Below, piece after piece: positions 37,133 to 45,710 of a stretch of DNA of 64,000 bases. The stretch is from Parapedobacter koreensis. GTDB taxonomy: Bacteria > Bacteroidota > Bacteroidia > Sphingobacteriales > Sphingobacteriaceae. The stretch spans positions 682,001-746,000 of the forward strand of contig NZ_FNZR01000002.1 of assembly GCF_900109365.1 (NCBI RefSeq), read 5' to 3'. Within the stretch, counting starts at the first letter, position 1. The number at the start of each line of letters is the position of its first letter. Made by a program: the position numbers and the translations under genes. The notes under the pieces were generated by a model that saw nothing but the letters and a program-made list of their open reading frames with translations, made no database searches and was not told the DNA's origin.

Positions 37133-38191
37133 ATGAGAACGTCGGGATTTCCGATACAGATCTGGATAAAGCAGGGTTTACTTTTCTCCGTGACCCTTAC
37201 CATCTATGTGATGCTGTCGTCTTATATGGAAGGGTTGAATGGGCTACAGGTATTGGATCGGACCACATTCGCCTTCCTGGTTTTTTTCTGCATTTCCATG
37301 GGCAATACAGCCATATACGCATTGATGCCTCCGCAAAACGGGGTACGGCTTTCCGCGGCTGCTATTGGCATCAGTAGTGCATTCGCCATCCTGACCATCT
37401 ATGCGGTGCACAACCTCCATAAGCGGCTCCTTAGCGGGTACCCGATGCTATCCCAACCGGTTTCGGATATAGCAGGTGGAAAGCTATATGTTTACCTTGC
37501 CTTGCAGGCCGTGCTGATGAACGGTGTATTGCTGATCTGGCAGCACTTGAGTATCATGCAGTATGCCAAGTGGCAGGTGGAGCTTGAAAATTCACGGCTT
37601 GCCAAAGCAAAAAGCGAAGCTACAAACCAATTGCTGCGGCAGCAGATCCATCCCCACTTCTTGTTTAACGCACTCAGCACATTGAGGGCCCTGATCCGGA
37701 AAGACGGCAATATGGCGGAAGCCTACCTGCTGAGGTTGGCTGACTTCCTCCGGGTTGCGGTATCCTCAAATCCTGCCGGCACGGCAACGCTCCGCGACGA
37801 GATAAAACTGTGCCGCGATTACCTGGAGATGCAGAAAATGCGCTTCAGGGATACGTTGCGTTTCAGCATCACCGTCGATGAATCCCTTATGGATCATAAA
37901 CTTCCCCTATTTGCTGTCCAATTGCTTGCCGAGAATGCGATAAAACACAACCAGCTTACGAAGTCGATCCCGCTGTCCATCATCATCGCCTCAGAAGGCG
38001 GATGGATATGCGTCAAGAACAACATCCATGAAAAAGCCTATATAGAAGCATCCGCAGGCATCGGCCTGGCCAATCTTGCCGAACGCTACCGTATGCTCTC
38101 GGAAGAGGGCATCGAAATCGTGCGGAACAGCGAACATTTTCTAGTAAAAATCAAAATACTGAGCAATGAACGTCCTATTGATCGAAGATGA
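37133..38191 (+). CDS. LytS-type sensor histidine kinase
   Basis: 352 aa membrane kinase. Four predicted membrane helices in the first 140 residues (QGLLFSVTLTIYVML, FAFLVFFCISMGNTAIYAL, and two more), then a short coiled segment, then the His_kinase domain (PF06580 type) with phosphoacceptor His in QQIHPHFLFNALSTL (His173) and a C-terminal ATPase part with LLAENAIKHNQ and GIGLANLAERYR. No separate sensor domain is seen. ATG 37133 was chosen because a membrane segment follows; ATG 37037 is possible but adds 32 residues without clear structure. It overlaps the LytTR regulator gene by 26 bp, so the pair is co-translated. Confidence 0.9.
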   Translation: MRTSGFPIQIWIKQGLLFSVTLTIYVMLSSYMEGLNGLQVLDRTTFAFLVFFCISMGNTAIYALMPPQNGVRLSAAAIGISSAFAILTIYAVHNLHKRLLSGYPMLSQPVSDIAGGKLYVYLALQAVLMNGVLLIWQHLSIMQYAKWQVELENSRLAKAKSEATNQLLRQQIHPHFLFNALSTLRALIRKDGNMAEAYLLRLADFLRVAVSSNPAGTATLRDEIKLCRDYLEMQKMRFRDTLRFSITVDESLMDHKLPLFAVQLLAENAIKHNQLTKSIPLSIIIASEGGWICVKNNIHEKAYIEASAGIGLANLAERYRMLSEEGIEIVRNSEHFLVKIKILSNERPIDRR

Positions 38192-38933
38192 GGAATTGGC
38201 CGCCGAAGTGCTGGCAAATGCTATCCAGAAGGCTACACCGGACGTCCGGATCCTCGCCGTACTGGCTTCCGTTGCAGAAAGCGCCGAATACCTGAACGAA
38301 CCCACGCAGTCCCAACCCGACCTCATTTTCTGCGATATCCAGCTGGAGGATGGGTTGAGTTTCGAGATATTCAGCAACGTACGGGTATCCGCCCCGGTGA
38401 TTTTCTGCACAGCATATGACGAGTATGCCCTGGAGGCTTTTAAAAGCAATGGGATCGATTACCTGCTGAAACCGACAAGTGAGGAAGCCGTTGCCACCGC
38501 CCTTCGCAAGTATTATGCGTTCCAGCGTATGTTCACGGTCGGCAGAGAAAGTCATGACGGCGTTTACAAACGGCTCCTGGATGATATGCTGCGTAGGCCA
38601 GTTTCCCTGTTGGTGAATTACAGGGATAAAATCATCCCCTTATCCATCAAGGAGATCGCATTGTTCTACATCGAACAGGAGGAAACCTACCTACTGACTT
38701 TCGATAGGAAAACCTTTGCCATTGGTAGGCCCCTGGAAGAATTGGAACGGCAGGTGGGAGACGAATTCTTCCGTGTAAACCGGCAGCAGTTGGTAAATCG
38801 CGGGGCCGTGAAACACGCGTCCCAATCCATTTCGCGTAAACTGGCTGTGGATCTGACCGTCCCCTTTGGGGACACCGTCAAGGTGAGCAAGGAGAAAACA
38901 GGGCAGTTCCTGCGCTGGCTCTCCGGCCACTGA
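38166..38933 (+). CDS. LytTR-type response regulator
   Basis: 255 aa. Receiver domain 1-115 with the acidic pocket Glu7/Asp8, phosphoacceptor Asp57 in IFCDIQLEDG, and Lys in DYLLKP. A LytTR DNA-binding domain follows (about 145-252; IIPLSIKEIALFYIEQEETYLL and FFRVNRQQLVNRGAV). LytTR proteins bind direct repeats as beta-strand readers rather than by HTH. Cognate partner of the overlapping LytS kinase. Its target genes are unknown; the adjacent barrel-like and DUF2490 genes are candidates. Confidence 0.93.
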   Translation: MNVLLIEDEELAAEVLANAIQKATPDVRILAVLASVAESAEYLNEPTQSQPDLIFCDIQLEDGLSFEIFSNVRVSAPVIFCTAYDEYALEAFKSNGIDYLLKPTSEEAVATALRKYYAFQRMFTVGRESHDGVYKRLLDDMLRRPVSLLVNYRDKIIPLSIKEIALFYIEQEETYLLTFDRKTFAIGRPLEELERQVGDEFFRVNRQQLVNRGAVKHASQSISRKLAVDLTVPFGDTVKVSKEKTGQFLRWLSGH

Positions 38934-39018
38934 TGTTTCGATTTCCCCCCTTTATTTGTCCGTTTCGGTTATTTTATCCTTTTCCACGCCAAAGGATAAG
39001 GACATTTTTGTATCCAGA

Positions 39019-40002
39019 ATGAACGTAAAACTCGATGCCAAGATCTTGCTCGTTGCTGCATTATCCGCTATCCCCCTGCTATTACCAGCACAGACCGATC
39101 CGGCACAACAGACGGAACACCCCCCGGACTACCCATTGGTCAAACCCTACATAGTGCAGCTCGACCGGGTGGCCAGAGCCGACTACACCAACCGGCATCA
39201 GGATGAGGAATTTGGTAGGGGAAACGCCAGCATGCTCCGCTTCATGGCACTCGGCTCTTTCCCGATCTACAAACAAGGCAAGACGACCTTTGCGGGGAGT
39301 GTCCTATATACGCACATGGCTATTTCCAATTCAGGGATGTCGGGGCTTCCGGGATTTATACCCGACCGGCGCATGCAGATCAATGACGTGAACCTGACCA
39401 CCTCAATGTTTCACAGGGGAAACCTATGGAACAAGCCCGTCCTGCACAATGTCAACATCATCATGGCAAGCACGAACCTTGTCTACGTGAGGAAGGTGTT
39501 TGTCACTGCCGTCTCATCGCTGATCTTTGTCAAAGGCCCGGCCACAAGATACACGTTGGGCGTGTATGTGACATCGGATCCTTCAAGTACCACGCCGGTA
39601 ATCCCCGTAATCAGCTATTGGCATCGGCTCGGTGGCGGACCCTGGGAAATCGATGCGGTCTTTCCACAGAAAATCATACTGCGAAAGGCCAATTTCCTAA
39701 AGGGTTGGCTGTCAATCGGACCGGAACTGGCGGGCAGCAGTTTTTTCACACCCGAGTCCGACGCCCTCCGGGGCAACCACGAAAATCTTTCAGCGGAGCT
39801 CTGTTCGGGTATCGGGTATGAGCGTTTGTTCGGCCGCATCCTTGCCGGTGCCCGTGCCGGCTACCGCAACACCATACAGAGCCGCCTGATGAAGGTTTAT
39901 AACCGGAATACGGATTATCTTTTTGAAACGGATGCCAAAGGGAGCGCATACTTCAATTTCAGCATCTCTTTTGTCATCCCCAATGCGCAACTATCGAAAT
40001 GA
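39019..40002 (+). CDS. Uncharacterised outer-membrane beta-barrel-like protein
   Basis: 327 aa from ATG 39019. Signal peptide about 1-25 (LSAIPLLLPAQ), then amphipathic strands throughout, ending in an aromatic strand (YFNFSISFVIPNAQLSK). This pattern suggests a small outer-membrane barrel, similar in style to DUF6268 proteins, but family membership could not be confirmed by eye. It lies 85 bp downstream of the LytTR gene and its stop overlaps the start of the next small gene (ATGA), so those two are translationally coupled. A TTG at 38956 is upstream but gives no better signal peptide. Confidence 0.6.
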   Translation: MNVKLDAKILLVAALSAIPLLLPAQTDPAQQTEHPPDYPLVKPYIVQLDRVARADYTNRHQDEEFGRGNASMLRFMALGSFPIYKQGKTTFAGSVLYTHMAISNSGMSGLPGFIPDRRMQINDVNLTTSMFHRGNLWNKPVLHNVNIIMASTNLVYVRKVFVTAVSSLIFVKGPATRYTLGVYVTSDPSSTTPVIPVISYWHRLGGGPWEIDAVFPQKIILRKANFLKGWLSIGPELAGSSFFTPESDALRGNHENLSAELCSGIGYERLFGRILAGARAGYRNTIQSRLMKVYNRNTDYLFETDAKGSAYFNFSISFVIPNAQLSK

Positions 40003-40220
40003 TGCAACACATCCTGATTTTTAAGACTTCGGTGGCGACCGGGAAAGACGTATCAGCCATCAGTCCCGTGATGGACAAGCTGCTCGGCAAGGGCAACTGG
40101 ACCGTTGACCTGGACGATTGCGATAAAGTATTGCGGGTATGCACCAACCGCAATGCTACAGAAGACATCGTGGCGGCGTTGGCATTTATGGACTTCACTT
40201 GTGTGGTGTTGGACTATTGA
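39999..40220 (+). CDS. Small conserved-looking protein, ferredoxin-like fold
   Basis: 73 aa, cytoplasmic. The pattern of strands and helices (MQHILIFKTSV, a helix around ISPVMDKLLG, WTVDLDDCDKVLRVCTN, a helix around TEDIVAALAFM, CVVLDY) fits the beta-alpha-beta-beta-alpha-beta fold of heavy-metal-associated (HMA) domains. The metal-binding CxxC in the first loop is absent, so metal binding is doubtful. ATG overlaps the stop of the upstream gene by ATGA. I do not recognise a named family. Confidence 0.6.
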   Translation: MMQHILIFKTSVATGKDVSAISPVMDKLLGKGNWTVDLDDCDKVLRVCTNRNATEDIVAALAFMDFTCVVLDY

Positions 40221-40293
40221 TGCCTGGTTTTCCATCCACATTTATGCTAATATTTCTGTATTTTAGCAAGGTTTTTTTAACACGTAGCGTGCG

Positions 40294-40575
40294 ATGAAGC
40301 CAACCATCACGATTGAATATTGCCCGAAATGCGGCTGGATGCTGCGATCGGTATATTTCGCATCTGAACTATTGACTACCTTCACCGAGGAACTCGGTGG
40401 CGTCCTGCTGAAGCCTTCGGAAACAGCGGGGAGATTCACCATAGCCATCAATGAAACAATAATTGTGGATCGGAAAACGGACGGTGGATTCCCCGAAATT
40501 ACCGCGTTGAAGCGTTTGGTACGAGACCGGATAGCACCGGATAAGCAACTGGGGCATACGGATAAGGCGCAATAG
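40294..40575 (+). CDS. SelT/SelW/SelH-type Rdx redox protein
   Basis: 93 aa. The N-terminal IEYCPKCGWMLRS has the CxxC pair (Cys10, Cys13) of the Rdx thioredoxin-like family; the bacterial members have Cys where eukaryotic selenoproteins have Sec. The later part (GRFTIAINETIIVDRKTDGGFPEITALKRLVRDRI) is the typical end, with a predicted glutathione or partner-binding role. Exact function of bacterial members is unknown. It stands 73 bp after the small ferredoxin-like gene and 102 bp before the sigma factor. Confidence 0.88.
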   Translation: MKPTITIEYCPKCGWMLRSVYFASELLTTFTEELGGVLLKPSETAGRFTIAINETIIVDRKTDGGFPEITALKRLVRDRIAPDKQLGHTDKAQ

Positions 40576-40641
40576 AAAAAGTGAGGATATAGCCTGCTAA
40601 CATACCACTAAATTTATTTAGAATTATTCCACATAAATACA

Positions 40642-40649
40642 TAGCTTTG
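40642..40649 (+). promoter_or_regulatory. Candidate -7 element of sigma factor gene 1
   Basis: TAGCTTTG matches TAnnTTTG and lies 28 bp before the GTG start. The region 19-20 nt upstream reads TTTA. Confidence 0.4.
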
Positions 40650-40677
40650 GGCCGTTTAAACTGCAATCTCGTATTCC

Positions 40678-41235
40678 GTGGACAAAAACGGCCAACAAGA
40701 CCCACAACAGCAAGTCCAACACCCCTTGGATGAAACGGCGTTCCGTTTGCTGTTTGACCTTTATTGGAAACGTTTACTGGCCTTCTGCCAGCACCACACG
40801 CATGACGATGATGCGGCGATGGACATGGTACAGGATATTTTCTGCTCGCTTTGGAAACGACGGGAAACCCTCCAAATCAGTGTCAGCATGGAATATTACC
40901 TCTTCCGCGCAGCGCGCATCAAAATCAGTGATCATTTCCGCGAGAAATTCAAACGGACGGAACGGGAGAATTGCCTTGCTGAGCAGTTCTGCGAGACTGT
41001 AAACAATACGGAAGAAACCATCTACTACAAAGACCTCGACCACTTCGTGGATGGCTTGGTAAATCGCCTCCCCTGCCGCTGCCGACAGGTGTACACCCTC
41101 AGCCGCAATAGTGGATTAAACATCCGCGAAATCGCTGAGCAACTGTCCATTTCTGAGAAAACCGTGGAGGCACACCTCACCAAAGCTCTTGGTTTCTTAA
41201 AAAAGAACCTTGACGGGCAACTGGACAGCAAGTGA
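40678..41235 (+). CDS. ECF RNA polymerase sigma factor (Bacteroidota FecI type), 1
   Basis: 185 aa. Sigma region 2 (about 20-88: AFRLLFDLYWKRLLAFCQHH and VQDIFCSLWKRRETL) and region 4 (about 125-178: NRLPCRCRQVYTLSRNSGL, then IREIAEQLSISEKTVEAHLTKAL). This is the 24-family ECF type that works with FecR anti-sigma factors and TonB receptors. The start is GTG 40678; the next in-frame Met is inside region 2. Its FecR partner would be the gene at 41809, but a toxin-antitoxin pair lies in between. The controlled receptor is a pseudogene. Confidence 0.92.
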   Translation: MDKNGQQDPQQQVQHPLDETAFRLLFDLYWKRLLAFCQHHTHDDDAAMDMVQDIFCSLWKRRETLQISVSMEYYLFRAARIKISDHFREKFKRTERENCLAEQFCETVNNTEETIYYKDLDHFVDGLVNRLPCRCRQVYTLSRNSGLNIREIAEQLSISEKTVEAHLTKALGFLKKNLDGQLDSK

Positions 41236-41266
41236 TTGCACATTATCAGAATAATGAGTATATTTG
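41236..41266 (+). promoter_or_regulatory. Promoter of the YoeB-type toxin-antitoxin pair
   Basis: TTGC (41236-41239), 19-nt spacer, TATATTTG (41259-41266), a full Bacteroidota promoter. It starts right after the sigma-factor stop codon, so the TA pair carries its own promoter and does not depend on the sigma operon. Confidence 0.65.
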
Positions 41267-41288
41267 CCAGTATACGACAAAGTATTAT

Positions 41289-41489
41289 ATGGAAACGTTT
41301 ATTGTGCATCCGGAGAACAAGGCCCAAGCAAACGCAATTAAAGCCGTATTAAAAGCCATGAATATCTCTTTTGAGAAAACATCGGGCAAAACCTATGATC
41401 CGAGTTTTGTAAAGAAAATCAAAAAAAGCGAAGAAGAGTTCCGAAACGGCCAATTCAAATCTATTAAAACGGAAGATTTGTGGAAATAG
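41289..41489 (+). CDS. Antitoxin of YoeB-type pair (DUF2683-like)
   Basis: 66 aa. N-terminal HPENKAQANAIKAVLKAMNI forms strand-helix elements typical of small DUF2683 antitoxins; the C-terminus (KIKKSEEEFRNGQFKSIKTEDLW) is a charged tail that would wrap the toxin. ATG 41289 lies 23 bp after the -7 element. A GTG at 41232 overlaps the sigma-factor stop and lies upstream of the promoter, so it was rejected. Its end overlaps the toxin gene by 10 bp. Confidence 0.8.
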   Translation: METFIVHPENKAQANAIKAVLKAMNISFEKTSGKTYDPSFVKKIKKSEEEFRNGQFKSIKTEDLWK

Positions 41490-41743
41490 ATTATTCTGAA
41501 CAAGCAATGGCTGACATTGCTTGTTGGAAGAAATCTGGAAACCTCGCTATCCAAAAAAAGATCAGCCGCCTAATTAGTTCCATCCAAGAGAATCCCTATA
41601 ACGGAATAGGCAAACCCGAGGCTTTGAAATACGAGCTATCAGGCAAATGGTCAAGACGTATAACCGATGAGCACCGGATCGTTTACGAAGTCTTAAACGA
41701 CAGAATAAGAATCCATTCCGTTAAGGGGCATTACTGGAAATAA
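41480..41743 (+). CDS. yoeB: Txe/YoeB family ribosome-dependent mRNA interferase toxin
   Basis: 87 aa, the normal YoeB length. The RelE-fold core is well preserved: IGKPEALKYELSGKWSRRIT and DEHRIVYEV, ending SVKGHYWK. Catalytic residues expected from E. coli YoeB (Glu46, Arg65, His83, Tyr84) are all present here as Glu47, Arg66, His84 and Tyr85, so the toxin looks active. The start is GTG 41480, overlapping the antitoxin stop. The pair sits between sigma factor 1 and its FecR gene. Confidence 0.92.
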   Translation: MEIDYSEQAMADIACWKKSGNLAIQKKISRLISSIQENPYNGIGKPEALKYELSGKWSRRITDEHRIVYEVLNDRIRIHSVKGHYWK

Positions 41744-41787
41744 TTTTTTCCATACCCGACTAAGGGTAAGCCGCCCGAACGCCGACT

Positions 41788-41807
41788 GATGTTGTAAACG
41801 CAACATC
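41788..41807 (+). promoter_or_regulatory. Hairpin just before fecR 1
   Basis: GATGTTG (41788-41794) and CAACATC (41801-41807) form a 7-bp stem with a 6-nt loop that ends one base before the FecR ATG. It covers the ribosome-binding region and could limit translation of the anti-sigma factor. Confidence 0.5.
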
Positions 41808-41808
41808 C

Positions 41809-42786
41809 ATGGAGATTGACCACCGCTTGCTGGAAAAATACTGGTCGGGCCGATGCACGCCCGAAGAACGGACAGCCGTGGAAGCCTGGATGGCCGAAGA
41901 TACCCCCGATCGGGAATACGAATTGCATGCGCCTAATGGAGAAGAGGCACTGAAAACACAGCTGTGGCAAGGTATACAGGGCGAACGCAGTAGCAAACAG
42001 GAAGAACCGGAAAAAAAGCCCGCGGAGTCCTATCACCGGCGACTACATCACTGGCTGATGCCCATAGGCATAGCCGCTTCGTTACTCATCGTAACATCCC
42101 TCTATCTATTCAAGTGGTCATCAATTACCGAACATCCCGGGCTATCCATTGCCGAATACCGGGAAATAGCGGTGCCGTACGGCAGGAAAATGCAAGTGAC
42201 CTTACCAGACAGTACTACAGTATACCTCAACGCAGGAAGCACGCTAAAATATCCCGTTCGATTCGATGGCAGTCGACGACATGTGCTGCTCGAAGGCGAG
42301 GGCTTCTTCGAGGTGACCAAAAATCCCGAACAGCCGTTCATCGTGGAGACCCCGTATGCAGCGGCACGGGTATTGGGCACCCGCTTCAATATGCGGAGCC
42401 GTGCCCCGGATCAATCCAGCCTGACCGTGGAGGAAGGCAAGGTACAGTTTACCGCCGCAGGAGTGGCCGATACCCTTACCCTTATCGCCAATGAACAGGG
42501 CATCTACAACGGCAAAGCCATGGAACAGTTGGCCGTAAACAGCCGCAATTATACGGCATGGAAAAGCGGCGAAATCATTTTCAACGGAATTTCATTGGCG
42601 GAAGCACTGCCCGAACTGGAGCGCTGGTATGATGTCCGCATTACCTTGCAAAACCCCGGATTGGCAGATTATCGCGTGAAGGCCAGTTTTATGAATGCGT
42701 CGCTCTCTTCGGTACTGCATGACCTGGCATTCAGCATGAACATTAACTACACCGTTAAAAACAAGGAGGTTATATTGTATCAATAA
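41809..42786 (+). CDS. FecR-family anti-sigma factor 1
   Basis: 325 aa. Cytoplasmic N-terminal anti-sigma segment (LLEKYWSGRCTPEERTAVEAW), one membrane helix about 82-102 (LMPIGIAASLLIVTSLYLF), then periplasmic FecR domain (about 120-220; VPYGRKMQVTLPDSTTVYLN and LLEGEGFFEVTKNPEQPF) and a C-terminal DUF4974/STN-like domain. It receives the signal from the substrate-loaded TonB receptor and releases the ECF sigma factor. Its receptor gene downstream is broken, so the relay may now be idle or use another receptor. Confidence 0.93.
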   Translation: MEIDHRLLEKYWSGRCTPEERTAVEAWMAEDTPDREYELHAPNGEEALKTQLWQGIQGERSSKQEEPEKKPAESYHRRLHHWLMPIGIAASLLIVTSLYLFKWSSITEHPGLSIAEYREIAVPYGRKMQVTLPDSTTVYLNAGSTLKYPVRFDGSRRHVLLEGEGFFEVTKNPEQPFIVETPYAAARVLGTRFNMRSRAPDQSSLTVEEGKVQFTAAGVADTLTLIANEQGIYNGKAMEQLAVNSRNYTAWKSGEIIFNGISLAEALPELERWYDVRITLQNPGLADYRVKASFMNASLSSVLHDLAFSMNINYTVKNKEVILYQ

Positions 42787-42809
42787 ATATTAAATCATTA
42801 AATAAAGAA

Positions 42810-42845
42810 GCCCGGTGCACTCATCGCCAAACTCGTTCACCGGGC
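42810..42845 (+). promoter_or_regulatory. Hairpin between fecR 1 and receptor 1
   Basis: GCCCGGTG (42810-42817) and CACCGGGC (42838-42845) pair over a 20-nt loop containing TCGCCAAAC. The same loop motif and nearly the same arms are found between fecR 3 and its receptor gene (57272-57305). Lacks a T tract, so attenuator or RNA-binding element rather than simple terminator. Confidence 0.55.
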
Positions 42846-42896
42846 ATATGCAATGGATTCATCAATTATTCAATCACATTACACTGTTTCAAAAAT

Positions 42897-44422
42897 ATGA
42901 ACTTTTCGCTATTTAGCACCACATACCTTTCACATCTCTTCAAGACCCTCATCCTCATCCTATGGCTTACGCTTATCACATCCCTCTCCTGGGCACAGTC
43001 CGACATCCTGCAAAAACGCATCAGCATCCAGGTGAATGACGTCACCCTCGCGCAAGCATTGGAGCAAATCGAGGAGAAAGCAGGCTGCACGTTTATTTAT
43101 AGCCTCAACCTGCTGGATGCCGGCCGGAAGGTCAGCCTCAACCATCGCGACGAGACACTCGAACGCGTGTTGCAGGATGTATTCGGCGACGCCGTGAAGC
43201 GCATGGAAATCAAGGGCAACCGCATCAACCTCCAGCCATCGGCTGGCAAAGGTACCGTGTCAGGCACGGTACGGACAAGCGATGGGCAACCTGCCGGATT
43301 CGTAACTGTCAGCATCCGCGGGCAGCGGAGTACGCAAGCTGATGAGCGGGGAGGCTTCAAGCTGGAAAACATTGAAGCCGGCACCTATACAGTTGTGGCC
43401 AGCTATGTGGGTTTGCAAACCCAGCAGCAGCGGGTGACCGTAGCGCCGGACGGCACAGCCAATGTAGCGTTTACCCTGAGCGAAGATGCACAGACCTTGC
43501 AGGAGGTTGAGGTGACTGGCCAGCAACGTAAAACTTCGTCAGTGACAAAAACGGATATTCCATTGGAAAATTTGCCCATGATGGTACAGATTATCGACCA
43601 AGCTCAATTGCAGCGGCGGCAGGTGCTGTCCATACGGGAAGCCATTGCCAATGTCAGCGGCATCAACTATGCCAGCTCCTACTCAGGCGGTTATGATGCA
43701 TTTTCAGGAAGGGGATTTGAACTTACCGCCATGCGGAATGGCGTGAGTATAGCCAATGGTGCAGGGCAGCTTTATGGCGATAACATCGAGCAGATCGACG
43801 TACTGAAAGGCCCAGCCTCCATCCAATATGGCGACTTGCCGCCGGGATCGGTGATCAACTTAGTCACTAAAAAACCACTTGAACAAAATTATACACGGTT
43901 CGAAATGAAATTGGGCCAATACAGCCTGCTTCGTCCCACGTTCGATATCAGCGGTGCACTTGATGAAAACAGGACCGTACTGTTCCGCCTCAATACTACA
44001 CTTGAAAAGGCTAATAGTTTCCGGGATGAAATCAACAACCGGACATTTCTTTTTGCTCCGACCATTACCTGGAAAATCACCGATCGGCTAACCTGGAACG
44101 TTGAGGCGGTCTACAGCAATGACGAACGTACATCGGATCCGGGTATTATCTCCCCCAACCAAACGTACGATGGACTCCAGCGGTTGCGATTTGAAACCTT
44201 TCTCGGCGAACCCGCCAACATGTAGCATACAACCTTGACAACGAACTAGCCCCTTCATACTCGACGCTCGATGCCGCCATTGGCTACCAATACCGCCATT
44301 TCTTCACCCGGCTCAATGTATCAAACTTAACGAATGAGAAAGGATACACGTATGGCATGTACGGGGGGTATTACCCACTTTGGGCGAGGCGGGCAATATT
44401 GAGCATCGGCGTCAAACTCTGA
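42897..44422 (+). pseudogene. TonB-dependent siderophore-type receptor 1, internally deleted
   Basis: The first 442 codons encode a signal peptide, STN domain (RISIQVNDVTLAQALEQIEEK), a CarboxypepD_reg domain, plug (PMMVQIIDQAQLQRRQVLSI and IEQIDVLKGPASIQYG) and the first barrel strands, then stop at TAG 44223. In another frame, from 44228 to the TGA at 44420, 64 codons give the proper C-terminus of such a receptor (AAIGYQYRHFFTRLNVSNLT, ending ILSIGVKL). The whole would be about 750-850 aa; here some 300 codons of the barrel are missing and the frame is shifted. The domain after the STN is very close to that of receptor 2. Cannot make a barrel. Confidence 0.88.
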
Positions 44423-45642
44423 TGAAATTGCGGACTATCAAAAAAAAGCTATCCGATTTCAATGCCTTTTTACACCGCTGGCTCGGATTGATTTCCGGGC
44501 TGGTGGTGTTTATCTTGGGAATAACCGGCTGCATTTATGTCTTAGAACCAGACATCAAAAACGTCGCTTACCGTGATCGGCTATTCATCCAGCCATCCGA
44601 AGGAACACCGCTTTCCCTTACGGAACTAACACGCATTGCACAGGATACCATGGGGGATATTCCATTGGTATCCATCCAGGCCAATACTGCGCCGAACCGT
44701 ACATTCCGGGCAAATGCCATGTTATTCAATCCGGCCGGCACGCACTATTTCAACACGATCCAAGTGTATTACACGGTATATATCCACCCGTATTCCGGAA
44801 AGATAGTATACATCGAAAACACAAAACACGAATTTTTCAACATTATCCTGTATTTGCATTACAACCTAATGCTGGGCATGGTTGGCAAGTATATCGTGGG
44901 ATGGAGCACGGTTATTTTCATTGCCCTACTGCTTTCCGGCCTTGTATTGTGGTGGCCGTGGAATAAGCATATGCGGAAGCGTAGCTTCCGTTTCGGCTGG
45001 AAAAAAACCACGGGATGGAAGCGGAAAAACTATGACTTGCACAACGTATTGGGGTTCTATAGCCTTATCGTTTGCCTGATTTTAGCGGCTACCGGCCTCG
45101 TCTACACGTTTTCCTGGTTCAACCAAGGTTATCACCGGGCATTGACCGGAAATGCGTTATTGACCGGGAGCCGGCCCGTCAGCGATACGACGGTCAATAT
45201 CACCTCCCCGGAAGCGCCCTTGGATCGCCTTTGGAATCGCCTTCAATTGGAATATCCCGACCTATCCAGCGTTTTTTTCCTGCTTCCAACAGCAGCACAG
45301 GGTACCTACATCGCATATATTGATTACCTGGAAGGGAATAAGTACAAAGAGAAACGGTATCACTTTGACCAGTATACGTTGCAGGAATTGCCCTTCGCTG
45401 ATCACTTCGCGAAACGGTATGAAGATTTATCCGTAAGAGAAAAAATATACCGCCAGAACCGCAATATACATATCGGCGCCATTTACGGCCTGCCGACGAA
45501 AATTATCGCTTTCATCGCTTCACTGATAGCAGCCTCCCTCCCCATCACTGGCTTCCTCATCTGGTACAACCGGAAGTGGGGGAAGAAGAAAAAAAGCAGA
45601 GATAATGAACAAAGAACAAGGACGAAAGAAAGACGCAATTAA
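44422..45642 (+). CDS. PepSY-associated membrane protein 1 (reductase-like)
   Basis: 406 aa inner-membrane protein of the PepSY_TM family (PF03929). N-terminal helix LHRWLGLISGLVVFILGITG, periplasmic PepSY domain with YVLEPDIK and HPYSGKIVYIENT, helices around FIALLLSGLVLWWPW, YSLIVCLILAATGLVYTF, and a C-terminal helix FIASLIAASLPITGFLIWYN. Such proteins in FecI/FecR cassettes are thought to reduce or release iron from siderophores, with conserved His residues as haem ligands. The ATG overlaps the TGA of the deleted receptor (TGATG), so translation was coupled to it. ATG 44380 further upstream was rejected because it lies in the receptor tail. Confidence 0.88.
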   Translation: MKLRTIKKKLSDFNAFLHRWLGLISGLVVFILGITGCIYVLEPDIKNVAYRDRLFIQPSEGTPLSLTELTRIAQDTMGDIPLVSIQANTAPNRTFRANAMLFNPAGTHYFNTIQVYYTVYIHPYSGKIVYIENTKHEFFNIILYLHYNLMLGMVGKYIVGWSTVIFIALLLSGLVLWWPWNKHMRKRSFRFGWKKTTGWKRKNYDLHNVLGFYSLIVCLILAATGLVYTFSWFNQGYHRALTGNALLTGSRPVSDTTVNITSPEAPLDRLWNRLQLEYPDLSSVFFLLPTAAQGTYIAYIDYLEGNKYKEKRYHFDQYTLQELPFADHFAKRYEDLSVREKIYRQNRNIHIGAIYGLPTKIIAFIASLIAASLPITGFLIWYNRKWGKKKKSRDNEQRTRTKERRN

Positions 45643-45644
45643 AA

Positions 45645-45676
45645 TTTGGTTATATCCCCGGCGGTTAGCATATTTG
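45645..45676 (+). promoter_or_regulatory. Promoter of sigma factor gene 2
   Basis: TTTG (45645-45648), 20-nt spacer, CATATTTG (45669-45676; one base from TAnnTTTG). It lies 35 bp before the sigma-factor ATG and begins 3 bp after the PepSY stop. Confidence 0.55.
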
Positions 45677-45710
45677 CAGTTGTTTAGAATTTATCTAAAT
45701 AACACAAGCG

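Noticed and set aside
40240-40293. GCTAA/TTAGC and CACG/CGTG short repeats before the SelW-like gene
   Set aside because: Arms of 4-5 bp are expected by chance in AT-rich spacers.
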